A stretch of DNA of 64,000 bases, from NCBI RefSeq assembly GCF_040712315.1, contig NC_134018.1:44827335-44891334 (forward strand), written 5' to 3'. Below are positions 22,210 through 33,225 of this stretch, in pieces (the stretch's first letter is position 1; each line of letters begins with the position of its first letter). The stretch comes from Castanea sativa. Its lineage: Eukaryota; Streptophyta; Magnoliopsida; Fagales; Fagaceae. Both the position numbers and the translations under genes were made by a program. The notes beneath the pieces were generated by a model. That model saw only the letters and a list, made by a program, of their open reading frames with translations. It made no database searches and was not told the origin of the DNA.

Positions 22210-25166
22210 TTTTTTTTTTTTTGTTTTGTTTTTTTTTTTTAAGAAATCCGATTTAGTGGGCTGGTCTTAGCTTTGTGGTTCAAGTTGACTCCTTGCTTAA
22301 AAAAAAAGAAGGGTTTACTGCTACTTAGAATAAATTACTTATTTACTTTGTATTAATATTAATTTTAATTTTTTGTGCAGGTTTAAAGTGTAAAGTGATC
22401 ATATTAAGTAAAGCTACAATTGTGCTTTTGATAAACCAGGTTCTATTGTTTTATACATTAAATTTATATTATTCTAATTAAATTGTAATTTTTTAATTAT
22501 AAATTGTGCTTCATTTATTCATAAATAGTTTTTAATTACAAATGTCTACTAGAAAATATCTATCTGGATATGAAAAACTAAAAAAAAAAAAGGCAAAGAG
22601 AAGAACTAATTGAATCTCAAAAAGGAGCTATGGACAAATTTATTACTAGTAAAAAACAAAATCTTGCAGAAAATTTGAGTGAAGGTTTTATAAATGAACA
22701 AGAAATTCATCAAAAAGAGTTAGAAGATAATGAAAATATACAACAAGATGATAATAACGAAGGTGGTCATGATAATGTTCAAACATGTAATGTCACCATT
22801 CTTGATAATGAAGCTCAAAATAATTTAGAGGAGAGAGAAAATATTAATGATCAACCTAACTATATTCCTACAAATATTTTTGATCCAAGTCAATGGAAAA
22901 CTATTGATATAAAATTAAGAGATTTGTTAGTAGAAAATGGTCCAATAAGAGTTGATGATCTAAAATTTCCTATAGATAAGAACTCTAGACATTTTTCTAC
23001 TACGCATTATATTCGAAAATTGCCAAATGGGGAGAAACATGATAGAAAATGGTTAGTGTATTCAAAAGACCTAGATAAAGTATTTTGTTTTTGTTGCAAG
23101 TTGTTTAATTCAAAATCTAATACAAATCAACTAGCTAATGGAGGAACTAAGGATTGGAAAAATATTAGTTCTATTCTTAAAAATCACGAAACAACCAATG
23201 AGCATATTACTAATATGAATACTTGGATTGATTTAGAACTAAGATTATTGAAGAATAAAACAATTGATAGAAATGTCCAAGAACAAATTAAGAAAGAGAA
23301 AGATCATTGGAAAAAAGTGTTATTAAGAATAATAGCGGTGGTAAAAAATCTTGGTAAAAATAATTTGGCATTCCGAGGAAAAAATGAAAAGATCTATCAA
23401 GAAAATAACGGAAATTTTTTAAGTATAATTGAAATGATTGCAGAATTTGATCCAGTAATGCAAGAACATGTTCAACGTATTCAACATGGTGCAATCCATA
23501 ATCATTATCTTGGACATAATATACAAAATGAAGTGATATAATTATTAGCAAATGAAATTAAAGGTAAAATTATAAAAAAGATTAAAGAAGCAAAATACTT
23601 TTCAATTATACTTGATTGTACCCCTGATGTAAGTCATCAAGAACAAATGACTCTCATACTAAGATGTGTGGATATTTCAATAAGTCCGATAAAAATAGAT
23701 GAACATTTTGTGGAATTTTTAAAGGTAGATAATACTTCTGGAAAAGGTCTTTTCAATGAAATTATAAATGCAATAAAAAATCTTGAACTTGATATTAATG
23801 ATGTACGTGGACAAGGATATGATAATGGGTCTAATATGAAAGGGAAAAAACAAGGGGTACAAAAAAGAATTCTTGATTTAAATTCTAAAGCATTTTACAC
23901 ACCATGTGGTTGTCATAATCTCAACCTTGTCCTATGTGATATGGCTAATTCTTGTCCTAAAGCTATATCTTTTTTTGGCGTAGTACAACGTATATACACA
24001 CTATTTTCTTCTTCCACAAAGCGATGGAAAATTTTACAAGATAATGTGACAGGTTTAACTCTTAAGCCATTGTCACAAACACGTTGGGAAAGTCGAATTG
24101 AAAGTGTGAAAGCAATAAAATTTCAAATTCTAGAAATAAGAGATGCTTTGTTACAACTGGCAAAAACAAGTGAAGATCCCAAAACAAAAAGTGAAGCTGA
24201 TTGTTTAGCAACATATGAGATTGAAAGTTTTGAGTTTTTGCTAGCTATGACTATTTGGTATGACATATTATTTGCTATAAACTCTGTTAGTAAAAATTTA
24301 CAATCGAAAAACATGCATATTGATGTTGCTATAGATCAATTAAAAGGTCTCATGTCTTTTTTAAAAAAATATAGAGAAGATGAATTTACATCTGCTATGA
24401 ATTCATTTATAGAAATTGCAACCAAAATGGAAATAGAGCCTATATTTCGTGAAAAACATATAATTCATATGAAAAAACAGTTTGATGAGAATGTCAATGA
24501 TGAGACAACACAATCCGCTGAAGAATATTTTAGAATTAATTATTTTTTATATATAGTAGATCAAGCTATTTCTTCAATTGAAAGTAGGTTTGAACAATTT
24601 CAAATATATGAAAATATTTTTGGTTTTTTATTTAATTTTGAAAAACTAAAATCACTAGATGATGATAGTTTGAAAAAAAATTGTCTTAATCTTGAATGTT
24701 CTCTCACACATGAAACTTATTCCGATATAGATGGCTTAGATTTATATTCAGAACTAAAAATTTTAAGAGAAGTTTTGCAAACAAATGAAAACTCTCCAAT
24801 TAGTGTACTAAATTATATAAAGAGGTTAGAATCTTTTCCGAATGCATGTATTGCTTACAGAATATTACTAACTATACCTGTTACAGTTGCTTCTACAGAA
24901 AGAAGTTTTTCAAAATTAAAATTAATAAAATCCTATTTAAGATCAACTATGTCGCAAGAAAGATTAAGTTAATTAGCTATATTATCAATTGAAAAGGAAA
25001 TGTTGGTGAAACTTGAATGTAAAAATTTAATTAGTAATTTTGCCTCTCAAAAAGCAAGAAAAATAAATTTTAATTGAAAAAAAAATAAAAATATATAATT
25101 ACATATAATAAAAGGCTCCATATAAAGCTCTCGCCTAGGGCCCCCAAATTCGTTGAGCCGGCACTG
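21406..25166 (+). mobile_element. Complete hAT-superfamily DNA transposon (3.76 kb) with 8-bp target duplications
   Basis: The left end reads CAGGGCCGGCT and the right end, reverse-complemented, CAGTGCCGGCT, an 11-bp terminal inverted repeat with one mismatch. The element is flanked on both sides by the same octamer ATTGCATG (21398-21405 and 25167-25174), the diagnostic hAT target-site duplication. Subterminal GGCCC/GCCTA(A/G)GG words occur at both ends. It carries one transposase gene (22542-25077) with an upstream T/A-rich leader that probably includes an intron (acceptor TTTTGTGCAG near 22380). The perfect duplication points to a fairly recent insertion. Confidence 0.95.
22542..25077 (+). 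pseudogene. hAT transposase with TTF-type zinc finger, two in-frame stops and one frameshift
   Basis: From the ATG at 22542 ([17 protein letters not shown]) the frame is lost by one base in a 12-A run at 22580-22591; the next frame resumes with [14 protein letters not shown] and stays open to 25077 except for TAA at 23539 and TAA at 24970. Numbering from the Met at 22630, a TTF-type Cys-rich segment (VFCFCCKLF) lies at about residue 150. The catalytic region has [16 protein letters not shown] near 327 and [16 protein letters not shown] near 396, then [12 protein letters not shown] and TRWESR, and a hAT dimerisation region ([20 protein letters not shown]) near 760. This is the ZMYM/TTF-type hAT group common in plants. 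It would excise and reinsert the element by binding its ends; as read, it is inactive. Confidence 0.92.
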
Positions 25167-25174
25167 ATTGCATG

Positions 25175-25669
25175 TTTATAAGATGGTCTTGAATTGTTGA
25201 CCGATAGCCTTATATTACTTCCAAGGAAATAACTGTCATGTACGAACCATTAATGCACCGCTTGGTTTCCTTTTTGGCACGGCTTGCATTCAATTGCTTT
25301 GCATGGTTAGTTATTTTTAGGGAAGTGATATTAAGTTTCAACGTCTAACTTCCTGGATTGGCTTAAGTGGAAATCCTTGATGGCATGCGATTGGTTATTC
25401 AAGGATTCCTTTTGCACCTTTTGGATTATAAATGCATGGTTTGACTCTTGCATGGTTTTTGGTTTATATATTAGTAATGGTCATGCTTGCCTTGTACGTG
25501 ACTTTGTTATTGTGTCTTTTGGCATTCAATGCATGGCTTTAATATTATATGCATCTTTTGTCCTTTATGGCCATGGAAAAATATAGAATCCATATATAGA
25601 ATTCCATCATCTGAAAGTACAATAGTTATATATATAATATAATATAATAATCATATATATTATGTATTG

Positions 25670-25705
<36 letters not shown>

Positions 25706-26462
25706 ATATAGTTTTGTAATATATGAGTTTATATTACGTTATATATATATTTATATATGTTAATGCTAGTTTAATGAAATTTATTCCTAATGAGATTATG
25801 ATTATATTTTTAACGTGTCTAGTATTATTATGGTTCTTCATCTTAAAAACCTTTAATTTAAAATATCTAGTGGGAGAGAGATACAAGGGTTGGATCTCAC
25901 GGCCTCCATTGTTGATTCATTGTAGTGTGAGATAGATACTTTGTCTTTGCCTCGAGCTTAGCATTCCATGCGGAGAGTATTTATTTCATGGTCCTACAAG
26001 ATTGAATTTCCTGGTTTATAGTGGTTTGATAAACACCTTGTCTTAGCTTCGAGCTTTGCATTCTATGCGGAGAGTGTTTTATCATTGTACTACAAAATAA
26101 GCCTGTTAAAGGGATGAAATGTGGTTACACATGATTCTAGACAATGGTATACACTAGACTAAGTATTATAGTATCCTCTATGCTGAGTTTTTACTATTAT
26201 TACTTAGAGGCTAAATGTAAAACGGCATATTATTGGTGTTTGATAAGAGTTATCATAATAGTACTAATAATGAGAATAGTTCTCAATCAATCATAGTATT
26301 TTATGTTCACTCTATGCTGAGGGATATTGAATATGAGATTGGGTTGTCATTGCATATATTATTTTATGGTTTTATTAAGGTTCCATATTATATGCTTATA
26401 TGCTAAATTGATAATGTCCAGTTTACTTATTATATTCATGTTTATTATTTTCAGATTTTATC
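25175..26462 (+). mobile_element. Copia-like leader/LTR sequence (right part) with AT microsatellite
   Basis: This resumes after the hAT insertion and leads to a copia gag start. It contains two similar blocks, GCATTCCATGCGGAGAGTAT near 25961 and GCATTCTATGCGGAGAGTGT near 26054, each preceded by CTCGAGCTT / TTCGAGCTT, and a (TA)n run at about 25673-25700. TTTTCAGATTTTATC just before the gag ATG could be a splice acceptor, as in copia families with an intron in the leader. No primer-binding site was identified. Confidence 0.4.
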
Positions 26463-26768
26463 ATGGCATCATTTAGCCCACTTGTTTCTATTCTTAACCA
26501 AAACAAACTGACTGGATCCAACTATGTTGACTGGAAAAGAAATTTGGACATTGTTCTTACTGCTGAAGAGCACAAATATGTGCTTACTCAACCATGTCCT
26601 ACCTTTCCTTCATTAGATGCTCCTCTTGAGGAAAAACAGCGATATGATCGTTGGCAGAAATCTAATGAGATGGCCAAGTGCTATATCCTAGCATTTATCT
26701 CAAATGTTCTACAGCATCAAATGCAGGATGTAGAACTTGTTTCGGACATAATGCATAGTCTGAAGAAC
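26463..26768 (+). pseudogene. Ty1/copia gag N-terminal fragment
   Basis: About 100 codons match the start of copia gag: LNQNKLTGSNYVDWKRNLDI, then VLTQPCPTFP, EKQRYDRWQKSNEMAKCYIL and NVLQHQMQDV. The W..W pattern with GSNY is characteristic of the gag_pre/UBN2 class. After SLKNIM at about 26768 homology stops abruptly and Helitron-type pyrimidine-rich sequence follows; the longer open frame beyond is accidental. No protease, integrase or RT follows, so this is a 3'-truncated remnant. Confidence 0.85.
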
Positions 26769-26774
26769 ATAATG

Positions 26775-27237
26775 CTTGTACTCATTTTTTTTAACATTCT
26801 TCAACATTTCTCATTCCTTTCACATTTTCATCTCCTCACTACTGTCTACCTTGATATCACTCTTCATTTTTCCCTTTATCTTCAATTATTTTGTTTCTTC
26901 TTATTCTTATCCTCTAATTATAAAATTTTCATTATCTTTTCTGTTCTATATTTCTATGCATAATTTTCCCTCATAATAAAGGTTATTTCTCTCTCTCAAT
27001 TTGTTGTTGAATTTTTTTTTCTTGCATCTCTGCTTTAGGTTAATAATTTTTTGTATTTTTAAGAATTCTACTTTGAGGTGATACAATTTACTTTTTGTGT
27101 TTTAATTTATTTTTTGTTCTCTCTAATTGTTAAATGTTATCCTATTGCATTATAAAAAATATAATATTATTCTATTACATAGCATGATTTGGATAAGAAT
27201 TTTATATAAGTTACATAGACAAAAGTAATATATATAA
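26775..27237 (+). mobile_element. Helitron internal fragment
   Basis: The sequence from TTTTTTTTAACATTC through TTTCATCTCCTCACTACTG to GCTTTAGGTTAATAATTTTT follows the same order as the Helitron copies at 18598 and 45551 (TTTCATCTCCTCACTACTAT at 45742). It has lost its 5' terminus at the copia fragment and stops at the long-TIR element at 27238. Confidence 0.65.
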
Positions 27238-30200
27238 ATGAGTTCAAGTTACACCTTTTTTAAACCGTTACATCTAAGTAGATCCAACGGTTCAAAAAAG
27301 ACCCTTATTAATTCTAATATTCTTAATACTATCTCATTAATTATCCCTTATTTATTGCATCTCTTGACCCCAAAAAAAAAAAAATACACGTCTGACACAC
27401 ACACACACTCTCTCTCTCTCTCTCTCTACGTTTGGTCTCACGTTTGTCTCTCCGTTAGTCTCTCTCTCTCTCTCTCTCTTTTCTAAACCTGTGTTTCTCT
27501 CTCTCTATCTCCTTCTACATTGCTCCTCCACTTCCACCTCTACATTTTGCCGGCAGAAAAAAAAAAAAAAAAAACCAAGCTAAACTGTTTCTATTTGTGA
27601 GTACTCTGTTTCTATTTTTCCTTTCTTTTCTATTGTGAGTGCTCTGTTTTTTTTTCTTTTCTGGTCTGACTTTATGTGCTCTATGTGAATGCGTTTAGAA
27701 GTTCTGACTCTATGTGTTCTATGTGAAGCCAAACCCTATTGAGAGAAAATTCACAATTGTCTTCGATGGGTTGTGGGTCATTTTCCCCCAATGCCAAACA
27801 AGATGTTTTTTTGCCGAAGTTGGGTCATCATCTCTGACTTCCCACTCGGTAGCAACGGAGACTTGGGCACTACCCACTCATCGCCGCACGAGGTGAGTCC
27901 ACTTTCCCTTTCTTTTTGGCCAAATGAAATTCTAGGATTTTCTTGCCCCATAAAATAAAATGTTCTGCCATAGGTCTTCTTGATTTTTTAATTATTTGAT
28001 TTTCTTTGATTCCCTTTGATAATCATGTTGATCTATTGGATAATTATAATTAAGTCCTTGATAAAATGGTGTATCTTGAGTGATTTTTGTACTGGGTAAT
28101 TAGGAATTCATGGCCAATTGATTTCACAACTTGGGCTCATTCCTATTGTGCTCCAACTGTTTGATTAAATGCCCCAATGAATTTTTTTTTTTCCATTTTA
28201 AAAATTTTGAGTATGGTCTTATCATGAAACTTGCCTATTTCCCTGAGAAAAGCTTACTTTAATCATCAAGACTCATTCCTGGACATGCGATTGTTATCAT
28301 GTAAATTCTTTAAGTATCAGGAACAAGGCATAAACATGTAACTTTGATTCGTAAGTCATTTTAGTTTCTAGATCATGCTAGAAGTTATACTTTTTGCTTA
28401 GATATGATCAAGATTAGTGGTATGATCATTTTGGCAGCTGTGTATACATGCACTATAATGTGCAAAGTGAATCTGAGATATATGTGGTGAGGACAACATT
28501 TGGTTAGATGATTTTGTGTTTGTTTTTTAGGCTTGTTTTGATGTTAAAGAGGTGGTAAATGTGTGATTGGTGGCTGTTTATTATTGTATTTTGAAGTGTT
28601 CTTTATATTTATGGATGTAGTATTTTCGCCCATCCACATATGATGGGAAATCCATTTCCTTTATGCTGCACCCTAAAAACCCGGAGCCTTTCTAATTCCT
28701 AAACTGACCAAAAAAAAAAAAAGTTTTAAAATATAACGAAAAGGAGGCATCTTGCTCTTAACATTACCATTACGCAATGGCTTTTGAATCACCAATAAAA
28801 GGTCACTTGTCAAGAGAGAGTTTTTTTTAATGAATATAGTAAAGAGATTCCTTTAAATTATATTATGAAAGTTACTAATATGCATACTCAATTTAAACTT
28901 GTTCTTTTGTAAATTAAACGAAATTCTCTCTTTTTTGGCTAAGCAAATGCATGTCTACAGTCTACACATATAAAAGCCAACATTTTTGGCTGACAAATTT
29001 CCTTGTGTACTGGGAATTTTACCAGTATTTGGCTAAGTACAGGATGTGATTCAAAAACAGAAATTTTATGAAAACAAGAATCACAACAAAACAACCAAAT
29101 CTTCACGTTTAAATACATATCAATCTAGCAGCAACAACAACAACAACAATGACAACAACTGGTAATTAATTAATAAATCATGCACTAAAATTTTTTTTTT
29201 TTTTTTTTTAAATGTTTAAAATTCAAGTTCACTAAACCTAATCATGCAAAAAATTTAGCTAATCAAGTATATGTAATCTAGTAATCATTATTCTTGCATA
29301 AATGAATTTTGGGTCTGTTTGGAATGGAGGGAGACAAAGGGAGAGGACTCCCTCTAGCCAAACACTGGGTTTCAAGACAAACAGAACTAACATTCCACAA
29401 GTAAAAATGGACAACATATTTGTGGATTACTCTTTTTGGTTGCTAGGAGAATATTAACCTATAAGTAATGGCTTTTTTTTTTTTTTTTTAATGTTTACTG
29501 AATATCTTGGGGGTAAAAATGAATGTTGAGTTCAATGAAGATAAATTGTGAATTTTTTTTTTCTACAAAAACATGAGGGAGAGAGTGTGGAAAGCCCAAA
29601 TATATCAAAATCAAGTCACATCTTAATTTATCTCATCTCCAAATAGTTGAATGATCTGAACTTTACAAGATTTAAAAAGTCTCACTTTGCCCACTTAGCT
29701 TAATAATTGGTTAATTGGCACAATCATAGTCTAAATTTCCCAACATTTACAAAATCAGATACTTCTTCAAGGGCAACTAAGCGCTTAAGATCTTAATAGT
29801 AGTCCACTAGTAACAAAACAATCCTTATAACCTTTTGTCCTTAACAATTAATCTAGAAAAAATGAAGTAACAAGGAGTAATGAACAAAAAACTCAATACA
29901 TGGTACTTCACATATTAACAATGGGGTCTAACAAAGGCACCAGGTTAACAGATGAGACAAGAAGTGAATAGAATATCAATGAGACAAGAAGTGAATAGAA
30001 ATCACAAACAGTTGACTGAAGTAGTGCTTGCTCACAAAAAATAAAAGGTATACCTTTAATGCGTAATGCTCACAAAAATAGTGCTTGCACTTGGTTACAA
30101 CAACATTGACAAAAGGCTGCTTACAAATGAAATAGAGCACTCACAAACCAGAAATGAAATAGAAACAGAGCACTCACAACAGAAAAGAAAGGGGAAAAAA

Positions 30201-30566
30201 AAATAGAGCACTCACAACAGTTCGGCTTCACATAGAACGCATAGAATGCATTCAAGACCATTTAGCTTGGCTTCACATAGAACACATAGAGTCAAAACTT
30301 CTAAACGAATTCACATAGAGCACGTAGAGTCAGACCAGAAAAGAAAAAAAAACAGAGCACTCACAACAGAAAAGAAAGGAAAAATAAAAATAGAGTACTC
30401 ACAAATAGAAATAGTTCAGCTTGGTTTTTTTTTTTTTTTTTTTTCCTGCCGGCAACATGTAGAGGTGGAAGTGGAGGAGCAATGGAGGAGGAGATAGAGA
30501 GAGAGAAACGTAGGTTTAGAAAAGAGAGAAAGAGAGACTAATGGAGAGACAAACATGAGACCAAAC

Positions 30567-30606
<40 letters not shown>

Positions 30607-30797
30607 TGTGTGTGTGTCAGACGTGTATTTTTTTTTTTTTTTTGGGTTTAGAGATGCAATAAATAAGGGATAATTAATGAGATACTATTAAGGATATTAG
30701 AATTAATGAGGGTCCTTTTTTAACCGTTGGGTCTACTTAGATCTAACGGTTTAAAAAAGGTGTAACTCTTTAGAGTTACATCAAGTGTAACTTGAAC
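27238..30797. mobile_element. Mutator-like/foldback element with about 0.5-kb terminal inverted repeats (3.56 kb)
   Basis: The left arm (27238 to about 27735) and right arm (about 30270 to 30797) are reverse complements: AGTTCAAGTTACAC end, an ACCGTTAGATCTAAGTAGA-like word, AATTATCCCTTATTTATTGC, TACACGTCTGACACACAC, a CT run, a CCGGCA plus A-tract and several TGTGAGTGCTCTGTTT words occur in the same order. Long TIRs of this kind are typical of MULEs or foldback elements. The core (27736-30269) has no transposase, so the copy is non-autonomous. A 9-bp target duplication was not evident. Confidence 0.8.
27736..30269. other. Core of the long-TIR element, no gene recognised
   Basis: A GC-richer patch at 27760-27900 ends in CGAGGTGAGTCC, a plausible splice donor, and could be captured coding sequence (frame with ISDFPLGSNGDLGTTHSSPH), but I do not recognise it. 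The rest is AT-rich with A/T homopolymers and a CAACAA run near 29125. Confidence 0.35.
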
Positions 30798-30800
30798 CCA

Positions 30801-30960
30801 TCTCTATATCCAAAAGCTAAAACGTAGTATTTATTGTTGCTATGCTCATGTTGCACCACCTGATCTGCCATGTCATTAGCCATACAATTATTCTTTTTCT
30901 TATTTATTTTTTATTTCTAAATTTTATTGACAATATTAAATATATAAATAGATTGACTTT
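30801..30960 (+). mobile_element. Helitron 5'-terminal fragment
   Basis: After an A at 30800, TCTCTATATCCAAAAGCTAA and ACGTAGTATTTATTGTTGCT repeat the 5' end of the copies at 18598 and 45551. Similarity fades into AT-rich sequence by about 30960. No 3' end was found. Confidence 0.6.
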
Positions 30961-31913
30961 GTTAAGGTTTTGGACTCCAATTGAATAAGATTTTATCAAA
31001 TCTTAGCCAAATAATTAATTAAATTAATTATGCAATAAATACGATTTAAACAAACATCAAACATTTACAAATCTCATGAACATCAAGAATGATGACCCAA
31101 AAAAACTTTTGAAACTGTGGTTTCAAAGTAAAAAATCTAGGGAGGATTTAACCTCCTCAAGGCAACATTTCACTAATAGAATGGAAGTTTGTACAATAGA
31201 CTTAACTCTAAATCTACTACTACCTCATGTAGTACTTACTCACGTGACTATATGCAGCTTCGAATCCACAGACTCTTCTACTGTGAAACTGTAGCACACA
31301 AACTCTCCAGTTTGTGACTTTGAGATCACTACTCAAAGGTTTAGATCATCAAATGTGATTGATTTGATGCAGCAACTTTACTCCATAACTGGATCTGTTG
31401 TTTTCACAAGGTCTCCAGTTGTAGCTCCAAAAGGGTTTGGAAAATATCTAGATTTGTGTACAAAACATTTCCCTCTTAAAATGTGTAAAAACGTGCTCTA
31501 GGGTTTTTATTTAAATATCCTTAATTTCCATCAAAACCCTAGATCCAATGGCTGAGAAAGAAAGTGAGATTTCAGATCTACACAAATCTCGATCGGTCAA
31601 GATAAGTGAGTCTTTTTCTGCACTTATCTTTTCCTGATTTCTTGAGTCTTCTTTTGTGTAGAACTTCAATTGTCTTGTTTCAGAATATTTCTAGACTAAA
31701 CCACTAGACAAAACTAAGTTCTAAAGGTTACAATTTGTTCATGGTTGTCAACCTAAAAATATAGACTTTACAACTTTACACATTCATCTTGGGCGGTTTT
31801 AACTTTACATATAATTTTGTTTTTACATATTCATCTACTTTAATTTAGATATTTATGAGTAAAAAATAAAATCAATGGATAATCAAAAGCCAAAAACAAT
31901 GTCTATACAGATC
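30961..31913. mobile_element. LTR-retrotransposon-like remnant (copia type)
   Basis: Words such as CACAAACTCTCCAGTTTGTG, TTTGAGATCACTACTCAAAG and TGATTTGATGCAGCAAC have the feel of a copia LTR or leader, and no coding sequence is present. The right end is cut by the gypsy element at 31914. The call rests on composition and motif impression. Confidence 0.3.
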
Positions 31914-32716
31914 TGTAAGGGCGCAGTTTGGTGCCTAAGTCTAAAAAGAAAAGGATCTAGGCCCAAAGAGTCCAATACAATGAATTTGTAGAGAGTGGGT
32001 TAGAAAACTAGGCTTTAATGAATTAGATAGTAATTACAATGAGCCCATATGATAAGAAAACAAGAATAAACTGGTTTTTCCCAAAGAAAATCGTCCTCGG
32101 CACGGTTCGAGGAGACTAGTTCTTATATATATAAATCTTTTGAATTTGGTTACAAGTCCAGTTCTTGTTGCTACAATGTTTTTTCTCTTAAATCTCTAAT
32201 CCCCCTTGTAAGGGGCTTCTTTCTTTATCATATACCCCTCTCTTCTTCATCTTCATCATCCATGTGTAGGTCAAGTTGTTGACTTTGATCCTTGTCTCAT
32301 CAACACTTTCCTGAAGTCTTTGGGAGTAGCTGTAAGGCTGTTGACCACTATTCAGGTATCACCTCCACATTAATGTAGCTAGAGGGTTAACTACAAAGCA
32401 TTCATTGCGGTGGTAGCAGTTTTCTTTTAGATATTTCTTAACTTTCCTTTGTCCTATGCTTCCCTGATGTTTATCCTTATCAGTAGGACCTTTCAAAGTG
32501 TTGCCCTCGAGGGCGGACCAATCCTTCTGACCTCTACTTTGCTTAGCCGAAGAGGCATTCCTCCTCAGACTATCTTCCCAAACCTTCGCGGTCATAATTT
32601 GTTCATGGCGTTATAACTCTTATGTTTTCCCTATAGTTTATCTGTCCTCGAACCACCAAGCGTCCTCTGACAAGACCCACGACCCAATATATACTCTCGG
32701 GCCTTTCATCCCTACA
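31914..32716 (-). repeat. 3' LTR of the gypsy element (left copy)
   Basis: It begins on the plus strand with TGTAAGGGCGCAGTTTGG and ends with CATCCCTACA. It aligns over its whole length with 42326-43136. Inside are shared words AAAATCGTCCTCGGCACGG, GGTTACAAGTCCAGTTCTTG and CCCTCGAGGGCGGACCAATC. Confidence 0.95.
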
Positions 32717-33225
32717 ATAGCCCTTCAAAATTTCCTTCTTTTGCTCCTCGGAAAAGAGAGGGATTTTGATACCATAATCCCAATTTTGCTTTTCTCTCAC
32801 ATCATTCCTGTCTGTGTAGGCATCTTTTCAACTGCCTAGAAGCATGCTCCTGACGCTTCGACATTCGAAACGCGCCTGTAATTAATTCCTGTGGCTCCAT
32901 GTTCGCTACGTTCTACGGTACGATGGGGATCTAACGGCTGGAAATTTTTACGGGAACTTGAGTAGGAATTTTCCCACTTGCTTTTCTCTCTCATATATAT
33001 ACTGTTCAAAAGCTTCATTTAATTCACTTTTTGCACTCTAAAAATTCAAGAGCTAGTCCGAGGAGCCCTTCTTCCTTCTCGTAAGTTGTTCTTAGCAATC
33101 TTTTATTCCTTTCCTCTCTTTGGTCCTTCCCCCTCTTTTTTTTATTTTTTTATTTAGATCTCTTTCTTCCTCGGCCTATCCACTTTCATCTCGTCTCTCT
33201 AGTTTCTTTAATTTTCTTGGCACAC
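32717..33225. other. Gypsy element region between antisense ORF and 3' LTR
   Basis: On the minus strand a purine-rich tract (AAAAGAAGGAAATTTTGAAG) ends just before the LTR start and may be the polypurine tract that primes plus-strand DNA. On the plus strand this is the presumed leader of the antisense ORF, pyrimidine-rich near 33100-33200. No other gene is seen. Confidence 0.5.

Noticed and set aside
22542..25077. hAT transposase as a domesticated host gene
   Set aside because: It sits in an element with intact inverted repeats and perfect target duplications and contains stops, so it is a resident transposon gene.
26769..26963. Extension of the copia gag frame into Phe/Leu/Ser-rich sequence
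   Set aside because: Homology to gag ends at about 26768 and the remainder matches Helitron sequence, so the fusion is accidental.
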